Below, piece by piece: positions 24,772 through 33,714 of a stretch of DNA of 64,000 nt; positions within the stretch are counted from its first letter, which is position 1, and every line of letters starts with the position of its first letter. This DNA comes from Thermoleophilaceae bacterium (GTDB lineage: Bacteria > Actinomycetota > Thermoleophilia > Solirubrobacterales > Thermoleophilaceae). The notes beneath the pieces are model-generated. The model saw nothing but the letters and a program-made list of their open reading frames with translations, was not told the DNA's origin and did no database searches. Location of the stretch: contig JAUJNT010000001.1 of assembly GCA_030448005.1 (NCBI GenBank), positions 443,602-507,601 on the forward strand, written 5' to 3'. The position numbers were made by a program, and so were the translations under genes.

Positions 24772-26325
24772 ATGCTGAAGCGGTTGCCATCGGGCCGGCT
24801 GTTGCGGGTCATCATCGGCGTGTCGCTTCTGGTACTGGGTGCCGGGGCGGTGCTCGTGTCAACCGCCTACGAGGATCCTCCGACCGCGAGCGTGCTCTGG
24901 GGCGATGCCCCCGTGAACGCGGGAGCCGGCAACCTCTCCGACATCAGGTCCCACAACTCGCCGACGCTTGTGCGCAACCCGGTTCGAGCCGGCAACTTGG
25001 TCATCTCCAACCGGGTCGACACGCCGCGGTTCGCCTGCGTGCTTCACGCCTCCTTCGACGGCGGATCGAGATGGACCCAGACGCCGATCCCGGTTCCGAG
25101 GGGCGAGGAGCGCAAGTGCTTCGCTCCCGATGCCGCCTTCGCACCCGACGGGACGCTCTACCTGTCCTTCGCCACGCTGAAGGGGCGCGGGAACGTTCCG
25201 AACGCCGTCTGGACCGCCAGCTCCACGGACGGTGGCCGCACCATCTCGAAGCCTGTCAGGGCTGGCGGGCGGCTTCGGTTCCAGGTGCGGCTGGCCGTCG
25301 ACCGGGTGAACTCGCGCCGGATCCACCTGACCTGGGTGAAGGCCGACGACGTCGGCTTCCTGAAGTTCACGGAGACTGGAAACCCGATCCAGTCGGTCCG
25401 CTCAGACGACGGCGGGCTCACCTGGCAGAAGCCCGTGCGCGTCAGCGACCCTTCCCACGCGCGCGCCGTTGCGCCGGTCCCGACGGTCGGGTCGAAGGGC
25501 GATCTATACGTGCTCTACCTCGACCTGGGAGCCGACCGGCTCGACTACGAGGGAGGCCATCGGGGCAGGGGCGGGGCGCCATATCAGGGTCGCTTCTCAC
25601 TCGTGCTCGCCCGCTCGCGCGACCTGGGGAGGAGCTGGGCGGAGTCCCTGGTCTCTCGGCAAATCAAGCCGATCAATCGTTTCGTCGTCCTCTTCCCCCC
25701 CTATCCGTCCCTGGCGATCGACAGGCGCAACGGCCGCATCTACGCCGCCTTCCACGACGCACGCCTCGGAGACCCCGACGTCTCAGTCTGGTCTCTACCG
25801 CCCGGAAGCAGCAAGTGGGAAGGACCAACGCGCGTCAACGACACACCCGAGCGCGACGGCACCTGGCAGTACCTGCCACAGCTCGCGGTCGCCCCCAACG
25901 GACGCCTTGACGTCGTCTACTACGACCGGCGCTCCGACAGGGAGAACGTCATGAACCAGGTGTCGCTTCAGTCCTCGTTCGACTCGGGCGACAGCTTCAT
26001 CTCTTCGACGCGCCTCTCGAGCCGGCCGTTTGACTCCAGGATCGGCTTCGGCGGCAAGAACGGCCTCCCGGATCTCGGCAGCCGTCTCGCCCTGCTGTCT
26101 GACACGGAGCGGGCGCTTGCGGTCTGGACCGACACCCGGGCGGGAACCCGGGCAACCAACAAGCAGGACCTCTCGCGCGCCGTGGTGGCCTTCTCGGATC
26201 CTCCGCGCCTGTCCAAGGCGGTGAAGTACGGCCTTCGCTACGGGGGGCTGGCGCTCGCGCTCCTGGGCGTGGTGACCCTGGCCTCGGCGCTGCCGAAGGT
26301 GCGCTCGACAGTCGCCCGGGCGTAG
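24772..26325 (+). CDS. Sialidase-like (BNR/Asp-box) exported protein
   Basis: The 517-residue product starts after GGGGGAG. An N-terminal hydrophobic segment (LLRVIIGVSLLVLGAGAVLV) acts as a signal or anchor. Asp-box motifs (SFDGGSRW, SSTDGGRT, SDDGGLTW) recur, as in six-bladed sialidase propellers. A second hydrophobic helix (YGGLALALLGVVTLASAL) lies at the C-terminus. Exo-alpha-sialidases release sialic acid, but Asp-boxes also occur in non-enzymatic propellers, and I could not confirm the sialidase arginine triad. It follows two other C-terminally anchored surface-protein genes. Confidence 0.72.
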   Translation: MLKRLPSGRLLRVIIGVSLLVLGAGAVLVSTAYEDPPTASVLWGDAPVNAGAGNLSDIRSHNSPTLVRNPVRAGNLVISNRVDTPRFACVLHASFDGGSRWTQTPIPVPRGEERKCFAPDAAFAPDGTLYLSFATLKGRGNVPNAVWTASSTDGGRTISKPVRAGGRLRFQVRLAVDRVNSRRIHLTWVKADDVGFLKFTETGNPIQSVRSDDGGLTWQKPVRVSDPSHARAVAPVPTVGSKGDLYVLYLDLGADRLDYEGGHRGRGGAPYQGRFSLVLARSRDLGRSWAESLVSRQIKPINRFVVLFPPYPSLAIDRRNGRIYAAFHDARLGDPDVSVWSLPPGSSKWEGPTRVNDTPERDGTWQYLPQLAVAPNGRLDVVYYDRRSDRENVMNQVSLQSSFDSGDSFISSTRLSSRPFDSRIGFGGKNGLPDLGSRLALLSDTERALAVWTDTRAGTRATNKQDLSRAVVAFSDPPRLSKAVKYGLRYGGLALALLGVVTLASALPKVRSTVARA

Positions 26326-26455
26326 CGCTGCGGGGCTCGGCGACACGTCGGAAGCTTGTCAACGCAGGATAGGAACCTGGACCGGGCGATCGACTGTTGG
26401 GTTCCCCCTTCGCCAGCGGGGCCTCGGTTAAACGGTCGTCGTAGAGTTCTCGGCG

Positions 26456-26876
26456 TTGGACACACGGTGGGAAATTTCCCCGTATGAGCGCTTCGGCCCG
26501 GTGGCATTCGGTATGTCTCGCGAAGACGTCATGAAGGCACTCGGGTCCGCCTGAAAGCGCCGACATCGACTTCTTCCATTACGGCGCGCTCGCAACCGTG
26601 GGCTTTGATCGGCAAGGTCAGTGCAACTGGGTCGCGACATCTCCCGGTCGGCCGGTGACGGCAAGCGTCGCAGGCATCGATCTCACCGGCGACCATGACG
26701 AGGTGACCGGCCGTTTGGCCGACCACGGCCACCAGACCAGGCAGGGGCTCGTAGAGGAGGGTGACTCGGGGTCCACCTACGTCGATGACCTTGGCATCTA
26801 CCTGGGGCGAGAAGACCCAGACGAGCGCACCCTCGATACCGTCGCTGCTTACCGCAGAGGGTACTGGGACCAGTGA
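26456..26876 (+). pseudogene. Frameshifted small protein gene, unknown function
   Basis: The first frame encodes YERFGPVAFGMSREDVMKAL and then stops at a TGA near 26542. The next frame continues PPESADIDFFHYGALA and runs to TGA 26876. Removing one G from the GGG near 26537 joins them into one product of about 140 residues. The start is uncertain; TTG 26456 is the first candidate after an in-frame TAA at 26429. The GMSRxxVxxALG opening occurs in small beta-rich proteins often found among immunity or regulatory genes, but I do not recognise the family with confidence. Confidence 0.5.
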
Positions 26877-27093
26877 GGACCCTGTGCGGCTCAATCCAAT
26901 GTCGCCCAGCGGCGCACACACTCCGTCAGGGACCCGTTAACCGTTGTCCTCGCGCTGGCTCACATCCGGTTCGCTCGCAGCCGAAGAGGGAGTGCTCCGT
27001 TCCACGGCGACGACATCCCGTTCGGTGGGGGTCGGGCCTTGCGGGGACTGCTCAAGTAGCGGCTGGGCGGCGGTTCGGGCGGACTTGGCGGAG

Positions 27094-28885
27094 ATGACGG
27101 CAGCTCACGACGCGCTGCGTGCGCGGCTCATGGAGGCGGGGCTCAAGCGCCATGCCGATGCGCTGCTCGCGCTGGCGGTCCCGTCGGTCCGGCTGCGCTC
27201 GGGCGAGGCGGTGTGGCGGCCTCCCGCGCCGCCGCGTCACGTCGCGGCGCCGGTGCCCCGGATCGACTCGGCGATCGCTATCGGCAGCTCCGCCAGGCAT
27301 CGCGTCGCGCTGCTCGCAGACGGCACTGTGCGCGCCTGGGGTTACAACGCCGCCGGCCAGGTCGGGGATGGCACGAAGGTCGACCGGCCTGCGCCGGTCG
27401 TCGTGAGCGATCTCGCAGATGTGCGGGCGATCGCGGTCGGCGGCGGTCACGCGCTCGCACTCACCGCTGGCGGCACGCTGCATGCGTGGGGCTTCAACGG
27501 CAAGGGGCAGATTGGCGACGGCACAATCGAGAACCGGCGTCGGCCGGTCGTGGTGCCGGGGCTCGAGCGAGGCGTCCGCGCCGTCGTGGCGGGCATCAGC
27601 TCGAGCTTCGCGTGGCTTGAGGACGGGACCGTGCTCGGCTGGGGCGGCTGTGTACTGCCTGGGTCCGTGGATCCCGAGCAACACCGGGCGCGCCCGGTCC
27701 CGATCGACGCGCTGCGCGGCGTCGTCGCGATAGCGGGAGGTGGGACGCATCATCTTGTGCTCCGCGGCGACGGGGTCGTCCTCGCGTGGGGCCTCGAAGT
27801 ATTCCCTTGGCGTGCACATCGACGAGTACACCGTGCGGCACCCGGACCGGTGCCGGGATTGCCGCCGATCGCGGCCGTCGCGGCCGGGGCAGACCACAGC
27901 CTCGCGCTCGACGAGGCGGGCACGATCCACGCGTGGGGCAGCAACTGGTTCGGCGAGCGTGGCGACGCGGAGCTCGGGGACGCGGGCCGGGTGGAGCCTC
28001 GGGCCGTCGACGGCCTGCGTGGGGTGCGCGCGATCGCCGCCGACCGCAACGTGAGCTTCGCACTGGCCCACGACGGGCGGGCCGTCGCCTGGGGATTCAA
28101 CTACGAACGGCTCGGTGACGCGGAGGAGAATTGCAGCAGGCACACCTCCGCACCTGTTGCGGGCCTCGGCGATGACGTCGTCGCGATCGCGGTCGGGCTC
28201 GCCTTGCGGGCCGATGGCACGGTCATGCAATGGGGCGAGGGGCTGCCCACCGGCGTGCCCCCCTGGGATGACGGGCTGCCAGTGAGCAGGACCAAGCTCG
28301 GTGGCCGGCCAGACCTCCCGAAGGGCGCGCGCTGGCCGCGCGCCGAGGGCCGGCCGATGACCTTCCTCGCGCAGGTCGCGCTCGCCGCGGTCGCGCCCCA
28401 CGATGCGACCGCGAGCCTGCCGGCCGGCGGCCATCTCGTGGCCTTCTGTGACCTCGAGGACCCGGAGATGACGACCGCGCGCGTGCTCTACGCGGACGCG
28501 GCCGAGCTCGTGCGCCCGCCGCCCCCCCCGCGCGGCGGCGCCCGGGCTGGGCGGTACCGTCGCCCTGAATCCCGAGTCCGAGCTGACGCTATGTCCGGCC
28601 GACTCCGAGCCCGTCCGCCAGCTTGCCCTGTCGCCGCAGGAGCGCTCCGCCTACGAGGACCTCATCGAGCTCGAGCGGGAGCCGCGGCACCGGATGCTCG
28701 GCCATCCCGACGTCGTCCAAGAGGATCCGCGCGCCGACCGGGGCGAGGTGCTGCTGCTGCAGGTTGATTTCGCCGAGGAGACGGTATTCGAGCTCGGCGA
28801 GGGCCGGATGTTTTGGTTCGTCGCGGCGAGCGACCTCGCGGAGGGCAAGCTCGACCGCACGCGAGTCGTCTTTCAGCAGACCTAG
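27094..28885 (+). pseudogene. RCC1-repeat protein fused to a DUF1963 (YwqG-like) domain, frameshifted in a C8 run
   Basis: The first 380 or so residues contain RCC1-type repeats (VRAWGYNAAGQVGDGT, LHAWGFNGKGQIGDGT, IHAWGSNWFGERGD), which form a seven-bladed propeller. A DUF1963-like domain follows (FLAQVALAAVAPHDA, GGHLVAFCDL). The frame is lost at eight Cs (28522-28529). In the next frame the domain resumes as LGGTVALNPESELTL and ends RGEVLLLQVDF...MFWFVAASDLAEGKLD at TAG 28885. Seven Cs would restore one protein of about 596 residues. The start is taken as ATG 27094. RCC1 propellers usually bind proteins; DUF1963 is of unknown function. Confidence 0.75.
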
Positions 28886-29054
28886 CAGCGGTTGAGTGCC
28901 TTCGGACCAGTGCCAGCACAACAGCAGCGCGACCGTCCCGGCGTCACGGAGCGCCGCTCATTCTGCCCAAGGGAGCAGCGAGCCAAGCCCGCTGCCGCAT
29001 CCGTCGGTCGAGAAGCAGTAGTGGGGCAGCTCGGGAGCGATGGTCGACGAGGCG

Positions 29055-29755
29055 CTACTGGTCCGCCAAGGCCAACGCGCGCCGCACGTAGACTTCGAAG
29101 TCGTTCAACGAACAGTTGAACCACGCGAGTTCGTCGTCGAAGTCGAAGCTGTACGAGGCTCCCTCTGGGAGGACGTCTGGCAAGAATCGCAGGAGCGGCG
29201 CGAGATCGTCCTCGGGGACGTACAGGGGCCGCGATGGCCTGATCTCTTCCGGTGGCTCGTCTCCCGTCATCTCGCGGTAGACGTCTTCGAAGGTGACTCC
29301 CAACTGCCTGAATACCTTGCTCTCGGGCTTGTCGTACAGGAAGGTCCCTAGCAGCAGATGCTCGGTGTCCGCAGCAGCGGCCCGAAGATAGATGGCAAGC
29401 CAGCGCGTGTGGGTAACGATCTGTCCGACCTCCGGCCCGGCACCCACTACGTCATGCCCCTCCGTACTGCGCGGGCAGTGACGGTCCATGAGCTCTCGCA
29501 GGAAGCCCTCGCTGACGCCTAGCCGGTTTAGGATCTCCGAGCCGCGCCCCCTTCCTCGCTGCCGAGCCCGCTGAGAGCAAGCATAGTGTGCTCGCTGCCC
29601 CAAACCGAATGCCCAAGCTTGCGCGCTTCCGCGCTGGCCCGCTTCAGCGCGGTGGTCGTCTTGTGGGTTCGTCGTAGACCGATTTGGCTAGCGCTCCCCT
29701 TTCGGTTCGGCAGCACGCTGCTGAGGTTCCGGCATTTGCACCACAGCGAGGTCAC
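29055..29755 (-). pseudogene. Clp N-terminal (Clp-R repeat) domain protein, frameshifted
   Basis: The N-terminal frame encodes ASAEARKLGHSVWGSEHTML, a Clp N-domain repeat, and stops near 29528. The other frame continues SEILNRLGVSEGFLRELM and contains a second repeat (AADTEHLLLGTFLYD, VFRQLGVTFEDV). One missing base near 29540 separates them. The repaired product would be about 230 residues with no AAA+ module, so it resembles stand-alone ClpC-N adaptors rather than a chaperone. The last 60 residues are acidic and aromatic and belong to no family I recognise. It lies downstream of rplL on the same strand. Confidence 0.65.
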
Positions 29756-29817
29756 TCAAGGCATCCGCCGGGGACTGAGGACCGGAGGGCGCGCTCCCAG
29801 AGGGCTTCGCCGGCAGC

Positions 29818-30201
29818 CTACTTCAGCTCGACGAGCCCGCCTGCCTCCTCGATCTCGCCCTTGAGCTTCTCTGCCTCGTCGCGCTCGATGCCCTCCTTGA
29901 TCGGCTTCGGCGCCTCGTCCACGAGAGCCTTGGCCTCCTTGAGCCCGAGACCGGTCGCCGCGCGCACCACCTTGATCACCTGGATCTTCTTGTCACCCGG
30001 GCCGGTCAGCACGACGTCGACCGTGCTGCTCTCCTCCTCGGCGGCGGCGCCGTCAGCAGCCCCCGGGGCAGCCGGAGCAGGGGCAGCCACCGCCGTCGCC
30101 GAGACGCCGAAGGCCTCCTCCAGCGCCTTGATCCGCTCGGACAGCTCGAGCACGGAGATGCCCTTCAGCTCGTCGATCCACTCTTCGGTAGTAGTGGCCA
30201 T
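29818..30201 (-). CDS. rplL: 50S ribosomal protein L7/L12
   Basis: The 127-residue product has the N-terminal dimerisation domain ([19 protein letters not shown]), an Ala/Pro-rich hinge and the C-terminal factor-binding domain ([20 protein letters not shown]). L7/L12 forms the ribosomal stalk that recruits elongation factors. The gene begins one base after the rplJ stop codon and is translationally coupled to it. It is the last gene of the ribosomal-protein block; rpoB does not follow within 20 kb. Confidence 0.97.
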   Translation of the reverse strand: MATTTEEWIDELKGISVLELSERIKALEEAFGVSATAVAAPAPAAPGAADGAAAEEESSTVDVVLTGPGDKKIQVIKVVRAATGLGLKEAKALVDEAPKPIKEGIERDEAEKLKGEIEEAGGLVELK

Positions 30202-31029
30202 CTAGCCCTCCTTCTCTTCATCGTCGCCCGCGGGGGGCGTGTCGGTTTCATCCTCTGCGGGCGATTCGCCCGAAGCTTCTTGTGCGGGGGCCTCCTCGGC
30301 CGCCGGGCTCTCATCTGCGGGCGGGGCATCCTCGGCGGCGGCCGGCGCTTCGTCTTCGGTCGCCTGAGCTTCCTCCTCGGTGGCAGTGGGCGCCTCCCCC
30401 GCAGCGGGTGGGGCCTCCTCCTCGGCAGCGGCCGGGGCCTCCTCCTCGGCAGCAGGGGCGGCGTCCGCCTCCGGCGGGGCGGCCTCGGCCTCGGCCACCG
30501 GGGCCTCTCCGCTCACGAGCCCCTGGTCGGCGATCTGGCCCAGCTGCAGCGCTAGGCCCTGGATCAAAGCGTTCAGTCCGCGGACGAGACCCGTGACGGG
30601 TGAGGCCAGCATGCCTACCATCTGGCCGTGCAGGACCTCGCGGGAGGGCAGGAGCGAGATCGCCTCGAGGTCCGGGACCGACAGTGGCTTGCCGGCCATC
30701 GTGCCGCCCTTGAACTCGGGCACCGCGTGCTGCCGGCGGAAGGTGGCGATCGCCTTGGCCGCCAGGGCGGCGTCGCCGCGGACGAAGGTGAAGGCGGTCG
30801 GCCCCTCCAGCAGCACCTTGAGGTCCTGAGCCCCGGCCTGGTCGGCGGCCCGCTCGGTGAGCGTGTTCTTGACCACGCGCAGGCTGGCATCGGCCTCGCC
30901 CAGGCGCTGGCGCAGCTCGGCGACCTGCTGCACGGTGATCCCGCGGTAGTCGATGGCGAAGATGGCCTCGGACTCCTGGATCTGCGTGGCCACCTCTTGG
31001 ACGACCGCTGCCTTCTGCTCTCGGTTCAT
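30202..31029 (-). CDS. rplJ: 50S ribosomal protein L10 with a long acidic tail
   Basis: The first 170 or so residues are a normal L10 (MNREQKAAVVQEVATQI, AIFAIDYRGITVQQVAELRQ). L10 anchors the L7/L12 stalk to 23S rRNA and represses its own operon. The remaining 100 or so residues are a low-complexity Ala/Glu/Pro tail (repeats such as EEEAPAAAEEEAP), making the 275-residue protein about 100 residues longer than usual. The tail is in frame up to the rplL start and uses the same high-GC codons. An L10-type leader lies upstream. Confidence 0.95.
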   Translation of the reverse strand: MNREQKAAVVQEVATQIQESEAIFAIDYRGITVQQVAELRQRLGEADASLRVVKNTLTERAADQAGAQDLKVLLEGPTAFTFVRGDAALAAKAIATFRRQHAVPEFKGGTMAGKPLSVPDLEAISLLPSREVLHGQMVGMLASPVTGLVRGLNALIQGLALQLGQIADQGLVSGEAPVAEAEAAPPEADAAPAAEEEAPAAAEEEAPPAAGEAPTATEEEAQATEDEAPAAAEDAPPADESPAAEEAPAQEASGESPAEDETDTPPAGDDEEKEG

Positions 31030-31049
31030 CTTGTCTCGGCGGCCATTGC

Positions 31050-31178
31050 CAACCGCTCCTCCGTATGGCGTTTCATTGAAGAAAAGAGCCCGCCGGCAGG
31101 CAGGCTCGAAGGGACGGCTTCGGCCTCGCCTGCACCGGTCTTACTGCTTGCCGGTGGTCTGGGGCAAGAAAGTGGTGT
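31050..31178 (-). ncRNA. Putative L10 leader with attenuator-like hairpin
   Basis: The rplA-rplJ gap has a structured leader on the minus strand. GAGCC and GGCTC (plus coordinates 31103-31107 and 31086-31090) close a hairpin with an inner GCC/GGC pair, followed by TTTTCTTC, like an intrinsic terminator. Upstream lie CCACCGGCAAGCAGTAAG and GACCGGTG segments. L10 leaders bind L10-L12 to control rplJL; the match is by position and hairpin, not by alignment. Confidence 0.6.
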
Positions 31179-31180
31179 GA

Positions 31181-31900
31181 TCAGGCTACAGCGGCGGCGT
31201 CCTCCGCGGCTCCACGTGCCGCCGGGTCGACCCGCACGCCAGGCCCCATCGACGTGGAGAGGGTGACCGTGTGGATGTAGCGCCCCTTGGCCGAAGCCGG
31301 CTTCGCGCGGTTGATCTCCTCCATCAGCGCCCGGTAGTTCTCGAGCAGTGCGGCCTGGTCGAAGTCAGCCTTGCCGATCGGCAGGTGCACGATCGCGTGG
31401 CGGTCGGTGCGGTACTCGATCTTGCCGGCCTTCGACTCCGAGACGGCCCGGGCGACGTCGGGGGTCACCGTGCCCACCTTGGGATTGGGCATCTTGCCCT
31501 GGGGCCCGAGCACACGGCCGAGGCGGCCTACGACGGGCATCATGTCGGGCGTCGCGATCGCCACGTCGAAGTCGGTGAAGCCCTCCTCGACCCGCTTGGC
31601 AAGGTCCTCATCGCCGACGTGGTCGGCGCCGGCCTCCTCGGCCTCGCGTGCCTTGTCGCCTCTGGCGAACACGGCCACCGTCATCTCCTTGCCCAGTCCG
31701 TTGGGAAAAGAGATCGTGCCCCGCAACTGCTCCTCGGCATGGCGAACGTTGAGCCCGGTCCGGATGTGGCACTCGACCGTCTCGTTGAACTTCGGCTGGT
31801 CGAATCCCTTGATCAGGGAGACGGCCTCGGCGGGCGGATAGTGGCGCTCGCGGTCGACCTTTGCCAGGTTGTCGCGGTAACGCTTGCCGTGCTTGGCCAT
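31181..31900 (-). CDS. rplA: 50S ribosomal protein L1
   Basis: The 239-residue product is typical L1: MAKHGKRYRDNLAKVDRE at the start, the central domain with GRVLGPQGKMPNPKVGTVT, and the C-terminal segment ending with a short Ala-rich tail. L1 binds 23S rRNA at the stalk of the E-site and represses its own operon. The gene starts 2 nt downstream of the rplK stop region in the usual rplK-rplA order. Nothing unusual was noticed in length or motifs. Confidence 0.97.
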   Translation of the reverse strand: MAKHGKRYRDNLAKVDRERHYPPAEAVSLIKGFDQPKFNETVECHIRTGLNVRHAEEQLRGTISFPNGLGKEMTVAVFARGDKAREAEEAGADHVGDEDLAKRVEEGFTDFDVAIATPDMMPVVGRLGRVLGPQGKMPNPKVGTVTPDVARAVSESKAGKIEYRTDRHAIVHLPIGKADFDQAALLENYRALMEEINRAKPASAKGRYIHTVTLSTSMGPGVRVDPAARGAAEDAAAVA

Positions 31901-31902
31901 GG

Positions 31903-32325
31903 CTATGCCACCTCCACGCCCATCGAGCGGGCGGTGCCCTCGATGATCTTCGCTGCCTGGTCCAGGTCGTTGGCGTTCAGATCGGCCATCTTCCTCTCGG
32001 CGATCTCGCGTACCTGCGCCTGGCTGATCTTGCCAACCTTGTTCCGGTTGGGCTCCCCCGAGCCCTTCTCGATGCCGATGGCCTGCTTGATCAGCACAGC
32101 GGCCGGGGGGGTCTTCGTGATGAAGGTGAACGACCGGTCCTCGAAGACCGTGATGACAACGGGGATGGTCGTGCCGTTCTCGCCCTGGGTCTGGGCGTTG
32201 AAGGACTTGCAGAACTCCATGATGTTCACGCCGTGCTGGCCCAGCGCAGGACCTACCGGCGGAGCGGGGTTGGCGGCGCCACCGGGGACCTGCAGCTTGA
32301 TCTGTGTAAGGACTTTCTTGGCCAT
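31903..32325 (-). CDS. rplK: 50S ribosomal protein L11
   Basis: The 140-residue product shows the L11 signature: [20 protein letters not shown] near the N-terminus, [15 protein letters not shown], and the C-terminal rRNA-binding domain ending [10 protein letters not shown]11 sits in the GTPase-associated centre and is the target region of thiopeptide antibiotics. The proline-rich switch helix is normal. It starts immediately after the nusG stop codon. Confidence 0.97.
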   Translation of the reverse strand: MAKKVLTQIKLQVPGGAANPAPPVGPALGQHGVNIMEFCKSFNAQTQGENGTTIPVVITVFEDRSFTFITKTPPAAVLIKQAIGIEKGSGEPNRNKVGKISQAQVREIAERKMADLNANDLDQAAKIIEGTARSMGVEVA

Positions 32326-32847
32326 CTAGATTTTTTTCACCTGGTCGAAGCCGACCTCGACGGGTGTCTCCCGGCCGAAGATGGATACCAGCACCTTGAG
32401 CTTGACGGCATCCTCGTTGATCTCGGAGATCTCACCGGAGAAGTCCGACAGCGGGCCCGAGACCACCTTGACCGACTCCCCGATCGCGAACTGAGCCCGG
32501 GCCCGGGGGCGCTCGGCGGTCTCCCGGTTGAGCAGGCGGTCGATCTCGACCTGGCTGAGCGGCACGGGCTTCTGCGAGGAGCCGACGAACCCGGTGACGC
32601 CCGGGGTGTTCTTCACGAGCACCCACGAGTCGTCGGTGAGGTTCATGTTCACCAGCAGGTAGCCCGGCATCGTGCGCTGTTCCTTGGTCACCTTCTGGCC
32701 GTCCTTCATCTCCTGCACCTGCTCGGTGGGGATGACGACCTGCCGGACTGCGGTCTGCTGGCCCAGGGTCTGCACCCTGTGCTCGAGGTTCTGCTTGACC
32801 TTCTTCTCGTGGCCTGAGTAGGTGTTTACCGCGTACCAGCGAAACAT
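32326..32847 (-). CDS. nusG: Transcription termination/antitermination factor NusG
   Basis: The 173-residue product opens MFRWYAVNTYSGHEKKVK, the NGN domain that binds the RNA polymerase clamp helices. It has the PGYLLVNM and TPGVTGFVG segments. The KOW domain (GESVKVVSGPLSDFSGEI) is at the C-terminus and contacts Rho or S10. The length is normal for a NusG without insertions; many actinobacterial NusG proteins carry a longer N-terminal extension that is absent here. secE precedes it by 21 nt. Confidence 0.96.
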   Translation of the reverse strand: MFRWYAVNTYSGHEKKVKQNLEHRVQTLGQQTAVRQVVIPTEQVQEMKDGQKVTKEQRTMPGYLLVNMNLTDDSWVLVKNTPGVTGFVGSSQKPVPLSQVEIDRLLNRETAERPRARAQFAIGESVKVVSGPLSDFSGEISEINEDAVKLKVLVSIFGRETPVEVGFDQVKKI

Positions 32848-32868
32848 GGTGAAAGTAGGCGCTCTCGC

Positions 32869-33444
32869 TTAGAGGATGGCTTGGATGATGCGGGAGAAGA
32901 TCGCGTCCAGAAGGCCCAGATAGCCCCCCGCAAGCAACACGAAGCCGAGGACGACGCCGGTCAGCGTGGTGAGGGCCTGGCGGTCAGGCCATTGGACACG
33001 CTTTAGCTCCGCCCAGACGGCAAACAGGAACTGTACGAAACGCGGGCGGTCCTTGTGGCGCTCGGCGGCGGCGCGCTGGCCGCTGCGCTCCGGTGTGAGG
33101 TCTTCTTCGGGCTCGTCCTCGGCCAGGTCGAAGTGCTCCTCCTCCCGGCTCGAGTCGAGGTCCTGCTCGTAGTCGAGCACCTCGTCCGAGCGCCCGGCTT
33201 CCTCTGGCGGGGCGTTTGCGCGGAGATGCGGATCGAGGACGGGCTCTTCCTCACGGCCGTTCTCCTTTGCCTCGGGCTGAGGGGGTGACTTGCCATCCCT
33301 CGTGAGATCGCGAGAGTCCGGCTCGGCCGGCGGCTCGGTACGGGCAGGCGGCCTCGGCCGAGGGGCACCCTGGCCGTCGGTCGAACGGCCCTGGGCCTTG
33401 CGACGGGCTTGACGCTCCTTCGCCCTCTGACGGTTTCGAGCCAT
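32869..33444 (-). CDS. secE: Preprotein translocase subunit SecE with a long charged N-terminal extension
   Basis: The last 65 or so residues are SecE: RFVQFLFAVWAELKRVQWPD followed by one transmembrane helix (TLTGVVLGFVLLAGGYLGLL). SecE stabilises SecY in the protein export channel. The product starts MARNRQRAKERQARRK at ATG 33444 and carries about 120 charged, low-complexity residues before the SecE core, longer than the 60-90 residue norm. No clear ribosome binding site precedes this ATG, so the exact start is uncertain. It lies between rpmG and nusG in the conserved order. Confidence 0.9.
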   Translation of the reverse strand: MARNRQRAKERQARRKAQGRSTDGQGAPRPRPPARTEPPAEPDSRDLTRDGKSPPQPEAKENGREEEPVLDPHLRANAPPEEAGRSDEVLDYEQDLDSSREEEHFDLAEDEPEEDLTPERSGQRAAAERHKDRPRFVQFLFAVWAELKRVQWPDRQALTTLTGVVLGFVLLAGGYLGLLDAIFSRIIQAIL

Positions 33445-33472
33445 TTGCTGCGCACGCCGAGCGTGGCTACGC

Positions 33473-33637
33473 TCAGCGTGTCTCCTTGTGGGCCGTATGG
33501 CTGCTGCACCAGCGACAGTACTTGCGCAGCTCAATCCGATCCGGATTGTTCCGCTTGGACTTCTGGGTCTGGTAGTTACGCCGCTTGCAATCCTGACACT
33601 CCAGGGTGACGGCGATTCGAACGTCTCCGCGAGCCAT
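33473..33637 (-). CDS. rpmG: 50S ribosomal protein L33
   Basis: The minus strand from ATG 33637 encodes a 54-residue L33 beginning [18 protein letters not shown]. Two CxxC pairs (ECQDC and YCRWC) make a zinc ribbon, so this is the zinc-binding C+ form rather than the zinc-independent form induced in zinc starvation. The middle ([20 protein letters not shown]) is typical. L33 lies near the E-site of the 50S subunit. The stop codon is 29 nt upstream of secE, a common actinobacterial arrangement. The gene is short enough to be missed by length-limited gene finding. Confidence 0.95.
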   Translation of the reverse strand: MARGDVRIAVTLECQDCKRRNYQTQKSKRNNPDRIELRKYCRWCSSHTAHKETR

Positions 33638-33714
33638 GGCTCCTGCTCAATCGTTGCTGTCGGGACAAAGGAAAACCCCGCCGCCGCGAGGTTCGCCACT
33701 GAGGATAGCGCGGG

